64,000 bases of DNA from SG8-4 sp964598225 (GTDB taxonomy: Bacteria > Planctomycetota > Phycisphaerae > Sedimentisphaerales > Anaerobacaceae), in contig CAZRBG010000013.1 in assembly GCA_964598225.1 (NCBI GenBank), positions 1-64,000 on the forward strand, read 5' to 3'. A model generated the notes under the pieces. That model was given only the letters and a program-made list of their open reading frames with translations, was not told the origin of the DNA and did no database searches. Position numbers and translations under genes: made by a program. This document shows positions 26,730 to 35,731 of the stretch, one piece after another. Position 1 is the stretch's first letter. Each line of letters starts with the position of its first letter.

Positions 26730-28695
26730 TTACTTTCTTTCTCGTATAGTTCAGCAAACCCGCCGACAGCAGAATCTCTCTGTCCCTTTCGGACAATTCC
26801 AGCCTGCCTGTAAATTCGAGCGATCCATCCGCCTTTGTAACCTTGACTTCATCGGCCGACTTTACTGCCTCGGACAGGTTATTGATCTGAAGTCTGTCGC
26901 CGGGGTTCAGCTTGTCATAGTCCGAAGGATCGGCAAACTCGACCGGCACGATACAGAAGTTTATCAGATTGGCCTTGTGAATGCGCTCGATGCTCTTGGC
27001 GACCACTGCGCGCACACCCAGATACATCGGGCAAAGTGCCGCATGCTCTCTCGACGAACCCTGTCCGTAGCTTTCGCCGGCTACGACTATACCGCCGACA
27101 CCGTTTTGCTTTAGCTCGAGCGCGCGTTCGGCGAACGTCGGCTTGCCTTCTTCGTTGAAGCAATTGAATACCACCTTCGCGTACTCCGGTACGTTCGAGC
27201 GAAGCTTCAGATAGGTCCCCGCCGGCATGATATGGTCTGTGGTAATCTTGTCGCCACACTTGAGCAGGACTTTGCCGGTCAGCTTCTGCGGCAGCGGATT
27301 CGGCGATTCGGGAACGACAATCGTCGGCCCTCGCAGAACCTCGACTTGCTCGGCCTGTTCTTGGCTCAGAGGTTTTTCTATCATGTTATCGTTGATATGG
27401 AATTCGTCCGGCATACCTATTTTCGGGTACTCCAAGCCAAACGATTCTGGGAGGTCTCGCGGATCGGTGATTTGGCCGGTCAGTGCAGAAGCCACAGCAG
27501 TCTCGGGGCTGACGAGATAAGCCAGATCATTTTTAGAGCCGGTGCGCCCTGCGAAGTTCCTGTTAAAGGTTCGCAGACTTACAACGCCGTCGCCGGGCGA
27601 AAATCCCTGCCCGATACAAGGGCCGCATCCCGACTCCAGGATCCTGGCGCCGGCCGAGATCATATCGGCCAGAGCGCCGTTTTCGGCCAGCATGTTCAAG
27701 ACTTCCCTGCTGCCGGGAGAAATCGCCAACTCGACCATATCATGGATACGCCGGCCTTTCAAAACCGAGGCGACCGTCATCAGATCGGCAAAGCTCGAAT
27801 TCGTGCAACTGCCTATGGCTATCTGGCCCGCCTCAATGCCGGCTATCTCGCGGATCGTTTTGACGTTGTCCGGGGAGGAAGGGCATGCCGCCATCGGCTC
27901 AAGCTCGGCCAGACTTATCTCGATGACGCGATCATACTTTGCATCCGGACCCGCCGCTAAGGGCTGATAGTCCCGCCGCCGCTTCTGAGCCGCCAGAAAC
28001 TGTTTTGTCTGCTCGTCGCTGGCGAAAATACTCGTTGTAACGCCTAATTCGGCCCCCATGTTCGTTATCGTCGCTCGTTGCGGCACGCTAAGCTGTTTTG
28101 CGCCGTCCCCGAAGTATTCGACCACCCAGCCGACGTTGCCTTTTGTCGTCAGAATGCTCAGCAGCTTAAGGATGACATCTTTGGCGGCTACCCATTCGTT
28201 CAGTTCTCCGGTCAGTTTTACTCCGAGGACTTCCGGGCACGTCAGATAAAACGGCCCGCCCGCCATCGCGACCGCCACGTCCATTCCGCCGGCGCCAATG
28301 GCCAGAAGACCGATTCCTCCGCCGGTCGGAGTATGGGAATCACTCCCGAGAAGCGTTGCGCCGGGTTTGCCGAACCGCTCGAGATGGACCTGGTGGCAGA
28401 TGCCGTTGCCGGCGCGGGAATGATATACCCCTGACTTCGTCGCCACGGTTTGGAGGTACAAATGGTCGTTATGGTTCTCGGAACCGAATCCCGCCATATT
28501 GTGATCGATGTAACTGACTGACAGGTCCGTTTTTACCGGTCCGCCTCCCATAGACTCATAGAGCAGAAACGCGGTCGTCCCCGTTGCGTCCTGCGTCAGC
28601 GTCTGATCGATGCGAATGCCGATCTGCTCGCCGGCGATAACTTCGCCTTCGACGACGTGAGCGTCGAGTATCTTATACGTAAGTGTCTGTCCCAA
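26722..28695 (-). CDS. Aconitate hydratase
   Basis: The roughly 657-residue protein is an aconitase of the shorter single-polypeptide type. The [4Fe-4S] ligands are in AIGSCTNSSFADL and LESGCGPCIGQGFSPG. Substrate-side motifs include LGSDSHTPTGGGIG, GDKITTDHIMPAG and the C-terminal swivel-domain VAGESYGQGSSREHAALCP. I start at TTG 28695, 9 nt after AAGGAG, not at the frame opening 39 bp upstream, because this gives the canonical start MGQTLTYKILDAHVV. It isomerises citrate and isocitrate (a related acid is possible). It is the first gene of the operon leading to hisD. Confidence 0.94.
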   Translation of the reverse strand: MGQTLTYKILDAHVVEGEVIAGEQIGIRIDQTLTQDATGTTAFLLYESMGGGPVKTDLSVSYIDHNMAGFGSENHNDHLYLQTVATKSGVYHSRAGNGICHQVHLERFGKPGATLLGSDSHTPTGGGIGLLAIGAGGMDVAVAMAGGPFYLTCPEVLGVKLTGELNEWVAAKDVILKLLSILTTKGNVGWVVEYFGDGAKQLSVPQRATITNMGAELGVTTSIFASDEQTKQFLAAQKRRRDYQPLAAGPDAKYDRVIEISLAELEPMAACPSSPDNVKTIREIAGIEAGQIAIGSCTNSSFADLMTVASVLKGRRIHDMVELAISPGSREVLNMLAENGALADMISAGARILESGCGPCIGQGFSPGDGVVSLRTFNRNFAGRTGSKNDLAYLVSPETAVASALTGQITDPRDLPESFGLEYPKIGMPDEFHINDNMIEKPLSQEQAEQVEVLRGPTIVVPESPNPLPQKLTGKVLLKCGDKITTDHIMPAGTYLKLRSNVPEYAKVVFNCFNEEGKPTFAERALELKQNGVGGIVVAGESYGQGSSREHAALCPMYLGVRAVVAKSIERIHKANLINFCIVPVEFADPSDYDKLNPGDRLQINNLSEAVKSADEVKVTKADGSLEFTGRLELSERDREILLSAGLLNYTRKKVNG

Positions 28696-29244
28696 TTCTG
28701 TACTCCTTGAAAAACGAAATCGGCAGTTTAGCACAAAAACCGACCAAAGACAAATCCTGCTTGTGCCACTGATATCAAATCGGCGGGAATCGAAAGGAGA
28801 GATCGCCCCTTCACGGCATTATCCGTAAGGATAGCCGCGAAGGGGCTGTTCTGTTCGTCACATCTGGCCGCGTGACTACGGGAAAGACGACATTGCGATT
28901 CGGATTTTGAAAGCTTCTGTTCTAAAACTCAATAAGACATTGACATTCTGGAGATAGAAATCGGCTGAATTTGTGTCCCTCTTCACAAAACATGCCTTTT
29001 TGCTTTAAAAATACGTATTTACCACAAGTGTTTTCTTCAAATAGGTTCAAGAATAGACGGGCGGCCTCGCATTCGATCACACGAGGCCGCCTTGAAGGAA
29101 CTGTCTTTCAGCGATCGGTTTGTACAAAAACGGAGTTATCGAAACTCAATACTACCAGTCACGTACGATCGCTCCGTCTTTACCTGCTAAATACTTTTCT
29201 CCATTCCTTGCCTTCACATCATATACCTTACCAGCACAAGAGAA
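28696..29244. other. Intergenic region with hairpins
   Basis: The region contains one strong stem at 28805-28846 (GCCCCTTCACGGC with GCCGCGAAGGGGC) and another at 29060-29092. Otherwise it is non-coding. It separates the pseudopilin gene from the aconitase operon on the same strand. Confidence 0.5.
29060..29092 (-). terminator. Stem-loop after pseudopilin gene
   Basis: GGGCGGCCTCG pairs with CGAGGCCGCC. It lies about 150 bp after the pseudopilin stop. A T-rich tail is weak on the minus strand, so termination is likely but not certain. Confidence 0.45.
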
Positions 29245-30144
29245 TTACCGAAAACGACCTCGTCCTTGATCACGACCGGTTGGTCCCTGAGGTGTTCCCT
29301 CGCCGTCGTGTACGAGCAGCGAGTCGGTCCTGCTTGCAGGGGAGCTTGAGATTTGGGGCAGACCGCCGCGACGGATGTCCCCGCCGTCCCAGTAGGTGTA
29401 AACATTGTCGTCGTTGATGCCGACGTACGGCTTTCTCTCAAAGCTTACGTGGCTGTCGAGGAACAAAATGTTCTGACCATCATCCTGGTGCTGATGAGCG
29501 TTACCTGCTCTCAAAGCTTCTTTGCCTTGCTCAACCTGGAAGGCGGCGAAATTCTTGGGATCGGCCATAGGCTGCTGCATGAATGGATTCCTGTCGCCGG
29601 CTACGGCCATGCCCGGCTCGCTCGAAGTCGTCAGAGCATACAATCCGAAAGGCATGTGATAGGAATAACTGCAATGCTCCGGCGGATTAGGACCGAAATC
29701 CCATAGCTCGACCAAATCCCTGTTACCCGCATTGTAGTCGGCGGGCTTAAACTCGGTGGTTCCGGAATCGCCCTTACACAGGAACGACTTTGGTGTTACC
29801 TCCGAGTACTTCACCAGCAAGTAGAAGCAGGAAGAGATGCTGCCGTAACCACCTTCGCCGGTAGATCGGTTAACACCGTAAGCTGTGAACCTGTCGGGCG
29901 CCTGCCAATTGGGTATCCGCTGAGCCCAGGTGCTGTACCTGCCGCCCGAACGCGGCAGCTCGTCGTCGTAGTCGTTGCTGTAGATGAGCATGGCCTTGCC
30001 TATCCCCGACAGGTTCGTGCCGCAGACCATGCGAAAGGCGATCTGCCGAACCCTGGACAGGGCGGGCATCAGAATACCCATCAACAGAGCTATGATCGCG
30101 ATCACGACCAACAGCTCGACTAATGTAAAACCTTTGCGTCTCAT
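29245..30144 (-). CDS. Type II secretion pseudopilin (prepilin-type N-terminal cleavage site)
   Basis: The 299-residue protein starts RRKGFTLVELLVVIAIIALL, a class III signal cleaved after Gly by a prepilin peptidase. A short helix follows, then CGTNLSGIGKAMLIYSNDYDDELP, and a C-terminal DDGQNILFLDSHVSFE, the H/D-rich tail found in the expanded planctomycete pseudopilin family. It would assemble into, or associate with, a periplasmic pseudopilus or the secretion machinery. It lies upstream of the minus-strand LamG gene's end and has its own gene unit. Confidence 0.9.
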   Translation of the reverse strand: MRRKGFTLVELLVVIAIIALLMGILMPALSRVRQIAFRMVCGTNLSGIGKAMLIYSNDYDDELPRSGGRYSTWAQRIPNWQAPDRFTAYGVNRSTGEGGYGSISSCFYLLVKYSEVTPKSFLCKGDSGTTEFKPADYNAGNRDLVELWDFGPNPPEHCSYSYHMPFGLYALTTSSEPGMAVAGDRNPFMQQPMADPKNFAAFQVEQGKEALRAGNAHQHQDDGQNILFLDSHVSFERKPYVGINDDNVYTYWDGGDIRRGGLPQISSSPASRTDSLLVHDGEGTPQGPTGRDQGRGRFR

Positions 30145-30785
30145 TTTCTTTCTCCTTTACGTTTCAAGGAGATTCGCACAGCCGGCCGCTGTCGAGCACG
30201 TTTTTAATGACTTTTAATAATAACCACAATTAACATTCCTGCCGATCGCATCACGACAAGTCCCTGTTACAACGAACTCGCAATACTCAACGCTGCTTCT
30301 TCGCGAATCTCCACTGTTCTTACTTCATTCGCTCGAAGACGGCCGGTTCAAAACAAAGCTGAAAAGATCGGCTCAAGCCGAGGGACTCCGCGCGCTGCAG
30401 TCAGAAACCTCACGACGGGCTTTGCGAAAAGCAGGTCAAAGGTATGTATCCACGACTTAATATGATGACACTGCAATTATGATTAGCGTTTCAGACCTGC
30501 CCACGCTGTCGGTTTTCTGTCGCACCGGCGGGAATTGACCGCGCACAACATCTCTCGACTGAACCATAGGCCAAACTGAAAAAGAACGCTGCATCAGGCA
30601 GGTGCGTTCAGGATATGATATGAGTGCGAAATATGATAACGACAAAAAATATGAACTTTCGCAAGCCTGCCTATTAATAATACGTTTTATATCACAAATG
30701 TGTTCCCAATTCATTAAAATTTTCGGCATATTAACATGTTTTTCTTGAGGCTTTATACCTGTAGGATGGCCGCCCCGCTGTTTGT

Positions 30786-30931
30786 TGTCATTCCTGCGCA
30801 GGATTTTCACCCCTGCGAAAGCAGGGGCGGGAATCCAGAACATCGTGAACAAATGGATTTCTGCCCGTTCGACTTCGCTCAGAGCTTGCCCTGAGCTTTT
30901 CGAACGGGGCAGGCTCTTCGCAGGAATGACA
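30786..30931. repeat. Composite intergenic repeat with terminal inverted ends
   Basis: The unit starts TGTCATTCCTGCG and ends CGCAGGAATGACA. Inside are the CCCCTGCGAAAGCAGGGG hairpin and a CGTTCGACTTCGCTCAGAG / CTGAGCTTTTCGAACGGG palindrome. Both inner motifs are of the dispersed intergenic type seen in many environmental genomes. A partial relative lies at 373-424. Confidence 0.6.
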
Positions 30932-31061
30932 GCTTGCGCTGAAACCACAAAATCTCGCCTGTATTAACACTTTTCAGTTCCAAACCCTCAAATTTGTCCT
31001 TGACATAACCCCTATTTCCAGCATGAAAACGCCGCTTTTGTCAATTATGTTCATAATCTGG

Positions 31062-31243
31062 TTCATCCGGTTAATGCGTAGGTAAGATGGCGATCCCAAA
31101 GACCGAGAAAAATCGTTCGGGGCCCCAGATGTCCAAATTACCCCCCTGGCTGCCCTAATTTGGCCATCTGCCCAAACGATTTTTCTCTCGATCTAATCCC
31201 AGGGTCCCGATCTATGCAGCGACCTACTCATTAACCGGATGAA
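31062..31243 (-). mobile_element. MITE-like palindromic element, copy 2 (inverted)
   Basis: The 182-bp element is the reverse complement of the copy at 6269-6451. Differences I count by eye are single-base substitutions at about four places and one 1-bp length change in a G run. The same TTCATCCGGTTAATG termini are present. No clear target-site duplication is visible around this copy. Confidence 0.8.
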
Positions 31244-31306
31244 GCAGTTTTTGTACATCAATGCTGCCTAATGTCATCTCTTCTGGGCAAAGGATTAGTA
31301 AAAGGG

Positions 31307-31337
31307 GCTTGTACCGGAAACATCCGGCACAAGCCCC
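31307..31337 (-). terminator. Rho-independent terminator of the LamG gene
   Basis: GGGGCTTGT and CCGGA pair with TCCGG and ACAAGCCCC. On the minus strand the stem is followed by TTTTACT. It lies 40 bp after the stop of the LamG protein gene. Confidence 0.75.
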
Positions 31338-31376
31338 GAATTTCAAACATCGTACCTGTTTAGCTCAAGACCGGAA

Positions 31377-34172
31377 CTATTGGATTAGCCTTACATCGTC
31401 GATATCTACCGTTCCCATGCCACCGCTGGCAACCGGGGCATTTCTCGTACCGAAGCCAATCGTTATTGAACCAACGTTGGTCAAATCGGTCCCCTGATTG
31501 GCAAATTCCTGCAGGTCTATCACCCACTCGTTCCAACCGGTGTCCTGAGTTACGGCATCGTCAGGATGGTACACTACGGCGTTACCCAGAGCTACATACA
31601 TCCGTTCGGCAGCATTGGCGGAATCACCGCTGAACCATACCACCAGCTTAGTTACACCGTGTTCGGTCCAGTCCTTTTTCGATGTCAACGTCCTGGTTAC
31701 TTCCGAGGTCTTGCCGGCATTGTCGTAGCTAACCGGCATCGCCTGGGCGCTGCTGTGACCCGCCGACATTAAAGGAACGTCCAGATTGCCGGCTACCGCT
31801 CCGTTCGTAGTAGTCCCAAAGCCGTCTATCCATGTCAGGTATACCCTGTTGCTCGCGGGATCATCTTCAGCAAGGTTATTGTATGATTCGAAGTCATCCA
31901 CAATCAGGTACTCCGGAACCGTGAACTTCCAGATCGTACCATCAATAACCGTCCCGTCGGACTCGACCTCATCTACTCGCCAGTAGTAGTCACCGCCGCC
32001 GAATTCAACCAGATCGGCCAGAGACACACTCGTATCTGTCTGATTGCCCTGGAATTCAGGTGCGGTGTTATCAGCGAGCGCAACGGCGTCTCTGTCGGTT
32101 CCGAAGTACACATCATGAGACGCGGCCGTATCGCCCGCCGACCAACTCAACGATGAAATGTCCCGTATATCTACAATTGTATGCCTGCCCGGATCGGGAT
32201 TTGCAGCCAACTCCGTGTCGCCCAGCATCACCTGCTGAATCTCCTCGGCTGTCAGCATCTTGTCGTAGATTCGAGCATCATCGATCTCATCGGTGAAAGG
32301 CGCGTTATGCCAGGGAGATTCGCCGATGCGAACCGGACCTGCCCCGGTATCTATCGGTTCGTCGAGTGAAGCAGATGTGCTATCAAGCCGTCCATCGACG
32401 TACAGCAATGTGTCCAGAGCATCCGGGGAACCGTCATCTTCGAACGTCACAGCCACATGATGCCAGCGTCCATCGGCAATGTTTGTTACACCATAGTGAT
32501 AACCACCGTTGACCTCAACTCTCAGCCCGCCTGTGCCGTCGATGCGCATTCTCCACTTTTGGCCGGCCACGTTCTGACCCCAGGACATGATGTTTCGATT
32601 CGCTGTAGTCGTTCTGATCCAGGCGCAGCACGTCCGCGGTGCAGAACCGGTTATACCATTAAATCCGGCAGCTTCAACGTATACGTCTTCTCCGAAGGTC
32701 AGCGCCGTTCCTTGATATCCGTCTGTCCACTTAGCTTTGCCTATGATGGAGCCGTGATTGCCATGGCCGGACCAATCTACGGCGGTCGTGCCCTGGCCTT
32801 CATCAAGCGTCCACCAGAGCATCAGATTCGGATTGGTGATGTCTATTTCGGGCACCGTAGTGAAACTCCAGACGTCACCTTTGTGTGTGACGCCATTGGC
32901 AAACTCGTCGACCCGCCAGTAGTAAGTCTTGCCGGCTTCGAGTGCGCTGGCCGTATAGGTTGTATCCGACAGCAACGGCGCGCCCGAGGCTGTGTTTACG
33001 TCTTCGAAAGTTTCACCGAAGTAGACCTGGTGCAATTGAGCGTTGAAGCCGGCCGTCCAACTTAGCGTTGGATCCTGCAACACGTTTATCTCGCCGTCAG
33101 CCGGAACACTGTCGTAAGCAGTCCGTGGTGGAACCCAGAAGCTCCAGACATCTCCTTTCCAGGGACTGGCCGGATCGGCATCGTTTACCTCATCCACTCT
33201 CCAATAGTAAGTCGTACCCGGCTGCAAACCGTCGGGAGCCGGAAAGCCCGGGAATCCTATCACCTGGCTTGCTGTGGCTACGTTGCCAACATGGGTGCCT
33301 TCGGCACCGCTGTTCACATCCTCGAATCTCGTTCCAAAGTACAAATCGTGCGAATCAGCGAAACTTCCGGGTTTCCACGCGAGGCTCACCCATGTAGCTT
33401 CAAGCTTTGATCCATCTTCCGGCGTCGGACTCAATGCCAGCGGGAATTCCGCTCCTATACCTGCTATAATGTCTACGAGGTCTTCTTGTGTCAGCGCCTG
33501 GTCGTAAAGACGGAAGTCGTCGATTCTGCCAATATAATTCTCATCGCGGCCGCCTGTGCCCCTGCACCCAATCACGAACACATTGACACCGGACATCGGA
33601 CGATTATAGTCGGTCCCCTCGAGGAAAAGTTCCCCGTTGATATAAATTTTCTGCTCACCGGTATCGGCATCCTTAGTGAACGCCCAGTGAACCCAGGCCC
33701 CTTTATGATACTCTGCCGGCAGCGCCGTGGATAGCCGGTCATAATCGCTGCCGTCATACCCTGTGTCCCAATACACATTACCGTTACTCCACGGAATGTG
33801 TGCGGACGCCTGCCTTGCCTGGTTATCGTCGGCGCTGTAGGCAGCAAAGACAAAGTGATTTACAGGCATTTCATCGCCGCCGTAAGCCCAGAAAGACACG
33901 GTGACCTGGTTCTCAATTGTATCCCAGGCTGCGGGCGGAACCTCAACCCAAGAGGAACCGTCGAGAGACACGGCATAGCCGAAATTTCCGGTGTCCCAAT
34001 CGGCGGTAGCTTCGAGCGTGCCGTCGTTGCCCTTGCCTGAAGAATCAACGGCAATAGTTCCTGAGCCATCATCAAATTTCCACCAGCCAACAAGTTCGGC
34101 CTCAACCGGGCTTGTTAGCACCAGGCTCAGCAGAAGAACAAGCGAAGCTAAACAAATCAATTTCTCAGACAT
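31377..34172 (-). CDS. Large secreted LamG-domain protein
   Basis: The 931-residue protein has a signal peptide (ICLASLVLLLSLVLTSPVEA). Two concanavalin-like LamG domains lie at about 30-240 (VGWWKFDDGSGTIAVDSSGK; YIGRIDDFRLYDQALTQEDL) and about 450-660 (LMLWWTLDEGQGTTAVDWSG; DEIDDARIYDKMLTAEEIQQ). Fibronectin-like repeats with the motif YYWRVDEV separate them. A C-terminal DDFESYNNL...WIDGFGTTTNG region is typical of planctomycete extracellular carbohydrate-binding proteins. No catalytic domain is seen, so a surface or matrix binding role is likely. It is flanked by two pseudopilin genes on the same strand. Confidence 0.88.
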   Translation of the reverse strand: MSEKLICLASLVLLLSLVLTSPVEAELVGWWKFDDGSGTIAVDSSGKGNDGTLEATADWDTGNFGYAVSLDGSSWVEVPPAAWDTIENQVTVSFWAYGGDEMPVNHFVFAAYSADDNQARQASAHIPWSNGNVYWDTGYDGSDYDRLSTALPAEYHKGAWVHWAFTKDADTGEQKIYINGELFLEGTDYNRPMSGVNVFVIGCRGTGGRDENYIGRIDDFRLYDQALTQEDLVDIIAGIGAEFPLALSPTPEDGSKLEATWVSLAWKPGSFADSHDLYFGTRFEDVNSGAEGTHVGNVATASQVIGFPGFPAPDGLQPGTTYYWRVDEVNDADPASPWKGDVWSFWVPPRTAYDSVPADGEINVLQDPTLSWTAGFNAQLHQVYFGETFEDVNTASGAPLLSDTTYTASALEAGKTYYWRVDEFANGVTHKGDVWSFTTVPEIDITNPNLMLWWTLDEGQGTTAVDWSGHGNHGSIIGKAKWTDGYQGTALTFGEDVYVEAAGFNGITGSAPRTCCAWIRTTTANRNIMSWGQNVAGQKWRMRIDGTGGLRVEVNGGYHYGVTNIADGRWHHVAVTFEDDGSPDALDTLLYVDGRLDSTSASLDEPIDTGAGPVRIGESPWHNAPFTDEIDDARIYDKMLTAEEIQQVMLGDTELAANPDPGRHTIVDIRDISSLSWSAGDTAASHDVYFGTDRDAVALADNTAPEFQGNQTDTSVSLADLVEFGGGDYYWRVDEVESDGTVIDGTIWKFTVPEYLIVDDFESYNNLAEDDPASNRVYLTWIDGFGTTTNGAVAGNLDVPLMSAGHSSAQAMPVSYDNAGKTSEVTRTLTSKKDWTEHGVTKLVVWFSGDSANAAERMYVALGNAVVYHPDDAVTQDTGWNEWVIDLQEFANQGTDLTNVGSITIGFGTRNAPVASGGMGTVDIDDVRLIQ

Positions 34173-34477
34173 GATAGTCCTCCTTCAAAAGATCTTAGTA
34201 GTTGTCGTACATCTCATTGTAGAGTTAGAACTCGCAGTTCCAAATAAGACGCGCATTATCACTCGATAGGACCTCCTGCCTTCAAACATTCCGGAAAAGT
34301 TCTATCCATGATCGAGATCCTGAACAGACTACATCACATGCATTCGACCGCAAAAATGACTCTAAACAGCTTACCATAACAGCCACGTCGACCTACGCCT
34401 ATGCATTTTACAGAACGTTGATCTATGGTACAGAACTTTCATCTGAATTTCAAGACATTTCTGTCCGGCAACAGGTG
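34173..34477. other. Intergenic region, no feature seen
   Basis: The 305 bp between the LamG gene and the second pseudopilin gene contains no supported gene or repeat. It should contain the LamG promoter. AAGGAGGA at 34183-34190 on the reverse strand is the LamG ribosome binding site. Confidence 0.4.
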
Positions 34478-35272
34478 TTAGGGGAGAAGGGACCTGTAGG
34501 CATAGCCTTTCAATGCGAACTCAAAATCCTTCATCTCATCGTCCGGCGCCGGTGTCCTGTAGAAGCTGAAGCTTGCGACGTCCCACAAAGCCCGTTCATT
34601 CCATTCGATAAGGCCGGGTCCAAACCACCTGTGGTTGTCCACACGGCCGTCTGCCCAGCCGAGCGTACTACTGTTCCTTCGATGCCAGGTGGCAAAAGGG
34701 TCTACCCACTCTCTTGACTTCGGGCGCATCACCCATGAGCCTCTGTTGAAACCCCTCGGATCGCACTCTGCCAAAAATACGTACTTGGTTGCGGGATTCT
34801 TTATGTCTGAATATTTAATACACGGCATAATCTCCCAGCCGCCGCTTTTGGGATCCACTCCCATCATGCCACCGGCTATCGAATATGTTCGAAAGGCGTA
34901 CTGATGTTGAGTGCTTTTGTTCCTCTTGTCGGAGGGGCAGCGGTACACGCCGATATCCTTGACGTAGGGCCACAACTGCCCTTTCATAATGTACTCTTTT
35001 TTCTCCTCGATGGGAGCACCTGCACCACCCGGTGGATTGAGCACCCAGGGTGAATTCTTCGTATGAGGTGGATGGCCGCCGACAAGCTTGCCGTCATTCT
35101 CGTCTTTGTACATAATCCAGGCCATTGTCAAACTTCTGACATTGCTGCGGCACATAATGCTGCGAGCCTGCTCTCGGGCGATTCGAAGCGCGGGCATGAG
35201 AACGGCCATCAAAATAGCGATAATGGCGATTACTACAAGCAGTTCGATTAACGTGAAGCCTTTTCTTGTCAT
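34478..35272 (-). CDS. Type II secretion pseudopilin
   Basis: I start the protein at MTRKGFTLIELLVVIAIIAI (264 residues), which has AAGGAAGTG 7 nt upstream; the frame is open further but lacks a signal there. Cleavage is expected after Gly in KGFTL. The mature part carries CRSNVRSLTMAWIMYKDEND and a C-terminal STLGWADGRVDNHRWFG, again the pseudopilin tail. It is placed just upstream of the LamG gene, and the pairing recurs at 49-53 kb. Confidence 0.9.
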   Translation of the reverse strand: MTRKGFTLIELLVVIAIIAILMAVLMPALRIAREQARSIMCRSNVRSLTMAWIMYKDENDGKLVGGHPPHTKNSPWVLNPPGGAGAPIEEKKEYIMKGQLWPYVKDIGVYRCPSDKRNKSTQHQYAFRTYSIAGGMMGVDPKSGGWEIMPCIKYSDIKNPATKYVFLAECDPRGFNRGSWVMRPKSREWVDPFATWHRRNSSTLGWADGRVDNHRWFGPGLIEWNERALWDVASFSFYRTPAPDDEMKDFEFALKGYAYRSLLP

Positions 35273-35731
35273 TTTCGCACTTCCTTTCAAAGCAAATATC
35301 TGGCCAGGAAATGAGGAACAGGAGTAAGCGATACTCATGATTGCCGTCTTCGGTCTATTTCCAAGAATACCGAAATGAGCGCTTGTAGTCGATCTTGATG
35401 TTTTGCATTTGACTCCATAATCGGCCCTTCTGTATGCTTCGCCAGTTGTTTGTGATTTATTGCCTATCTATCATATCAAAACTATTGTGCGATTGCAATG
35501 TTTCTCGGCAGTGTTTAACCTGAAGTTTCCCACTATGAGTTGTTTTATGCTTAACAGGTGTCTTTGGGAACAATATAATAGTCTCGATGATCGAAATACT
35601 AATTACCTATCGATTCGTGGCTATGGCTATAACGATCAATGGCTCTTTTGAATTTGCCCATTTTTCCGGCCCATCACACCTGATTACTCTCCGTTGCCTT
35701 ATACTGAATGAAGGAGCTACAACAACCTATT
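35273..35731. other. Divergent intergenic region
   Basis: The region lies between the minus-strand pseudopilin gene and the plus-strand PQQ-propeller gene. It is AT-richer than its surroundings and should hold both promoters. I found no convincing consensus pair or repeat. Confidence 0.4.

Larger units (their letters stand above)
30145..31376. other. 1.2-kb non-coding region with repeats
   Basis: The region holds a composite repeat (30786-30931), a MITE copy (31062-31243) and the terminator of the LamG gene (31307-31337). I see no supported coding sequence; the 163-codon ORF at 30457-30948 overlaps the repeat and has no domain. Confidence 0.6.

Noticed and set aside
30457..30948. 163-codon minus-strand ORF in the large intergenic region
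   Set aside because: It lies largely across a dispersed repeat, has no domain and no ribosome binding site.
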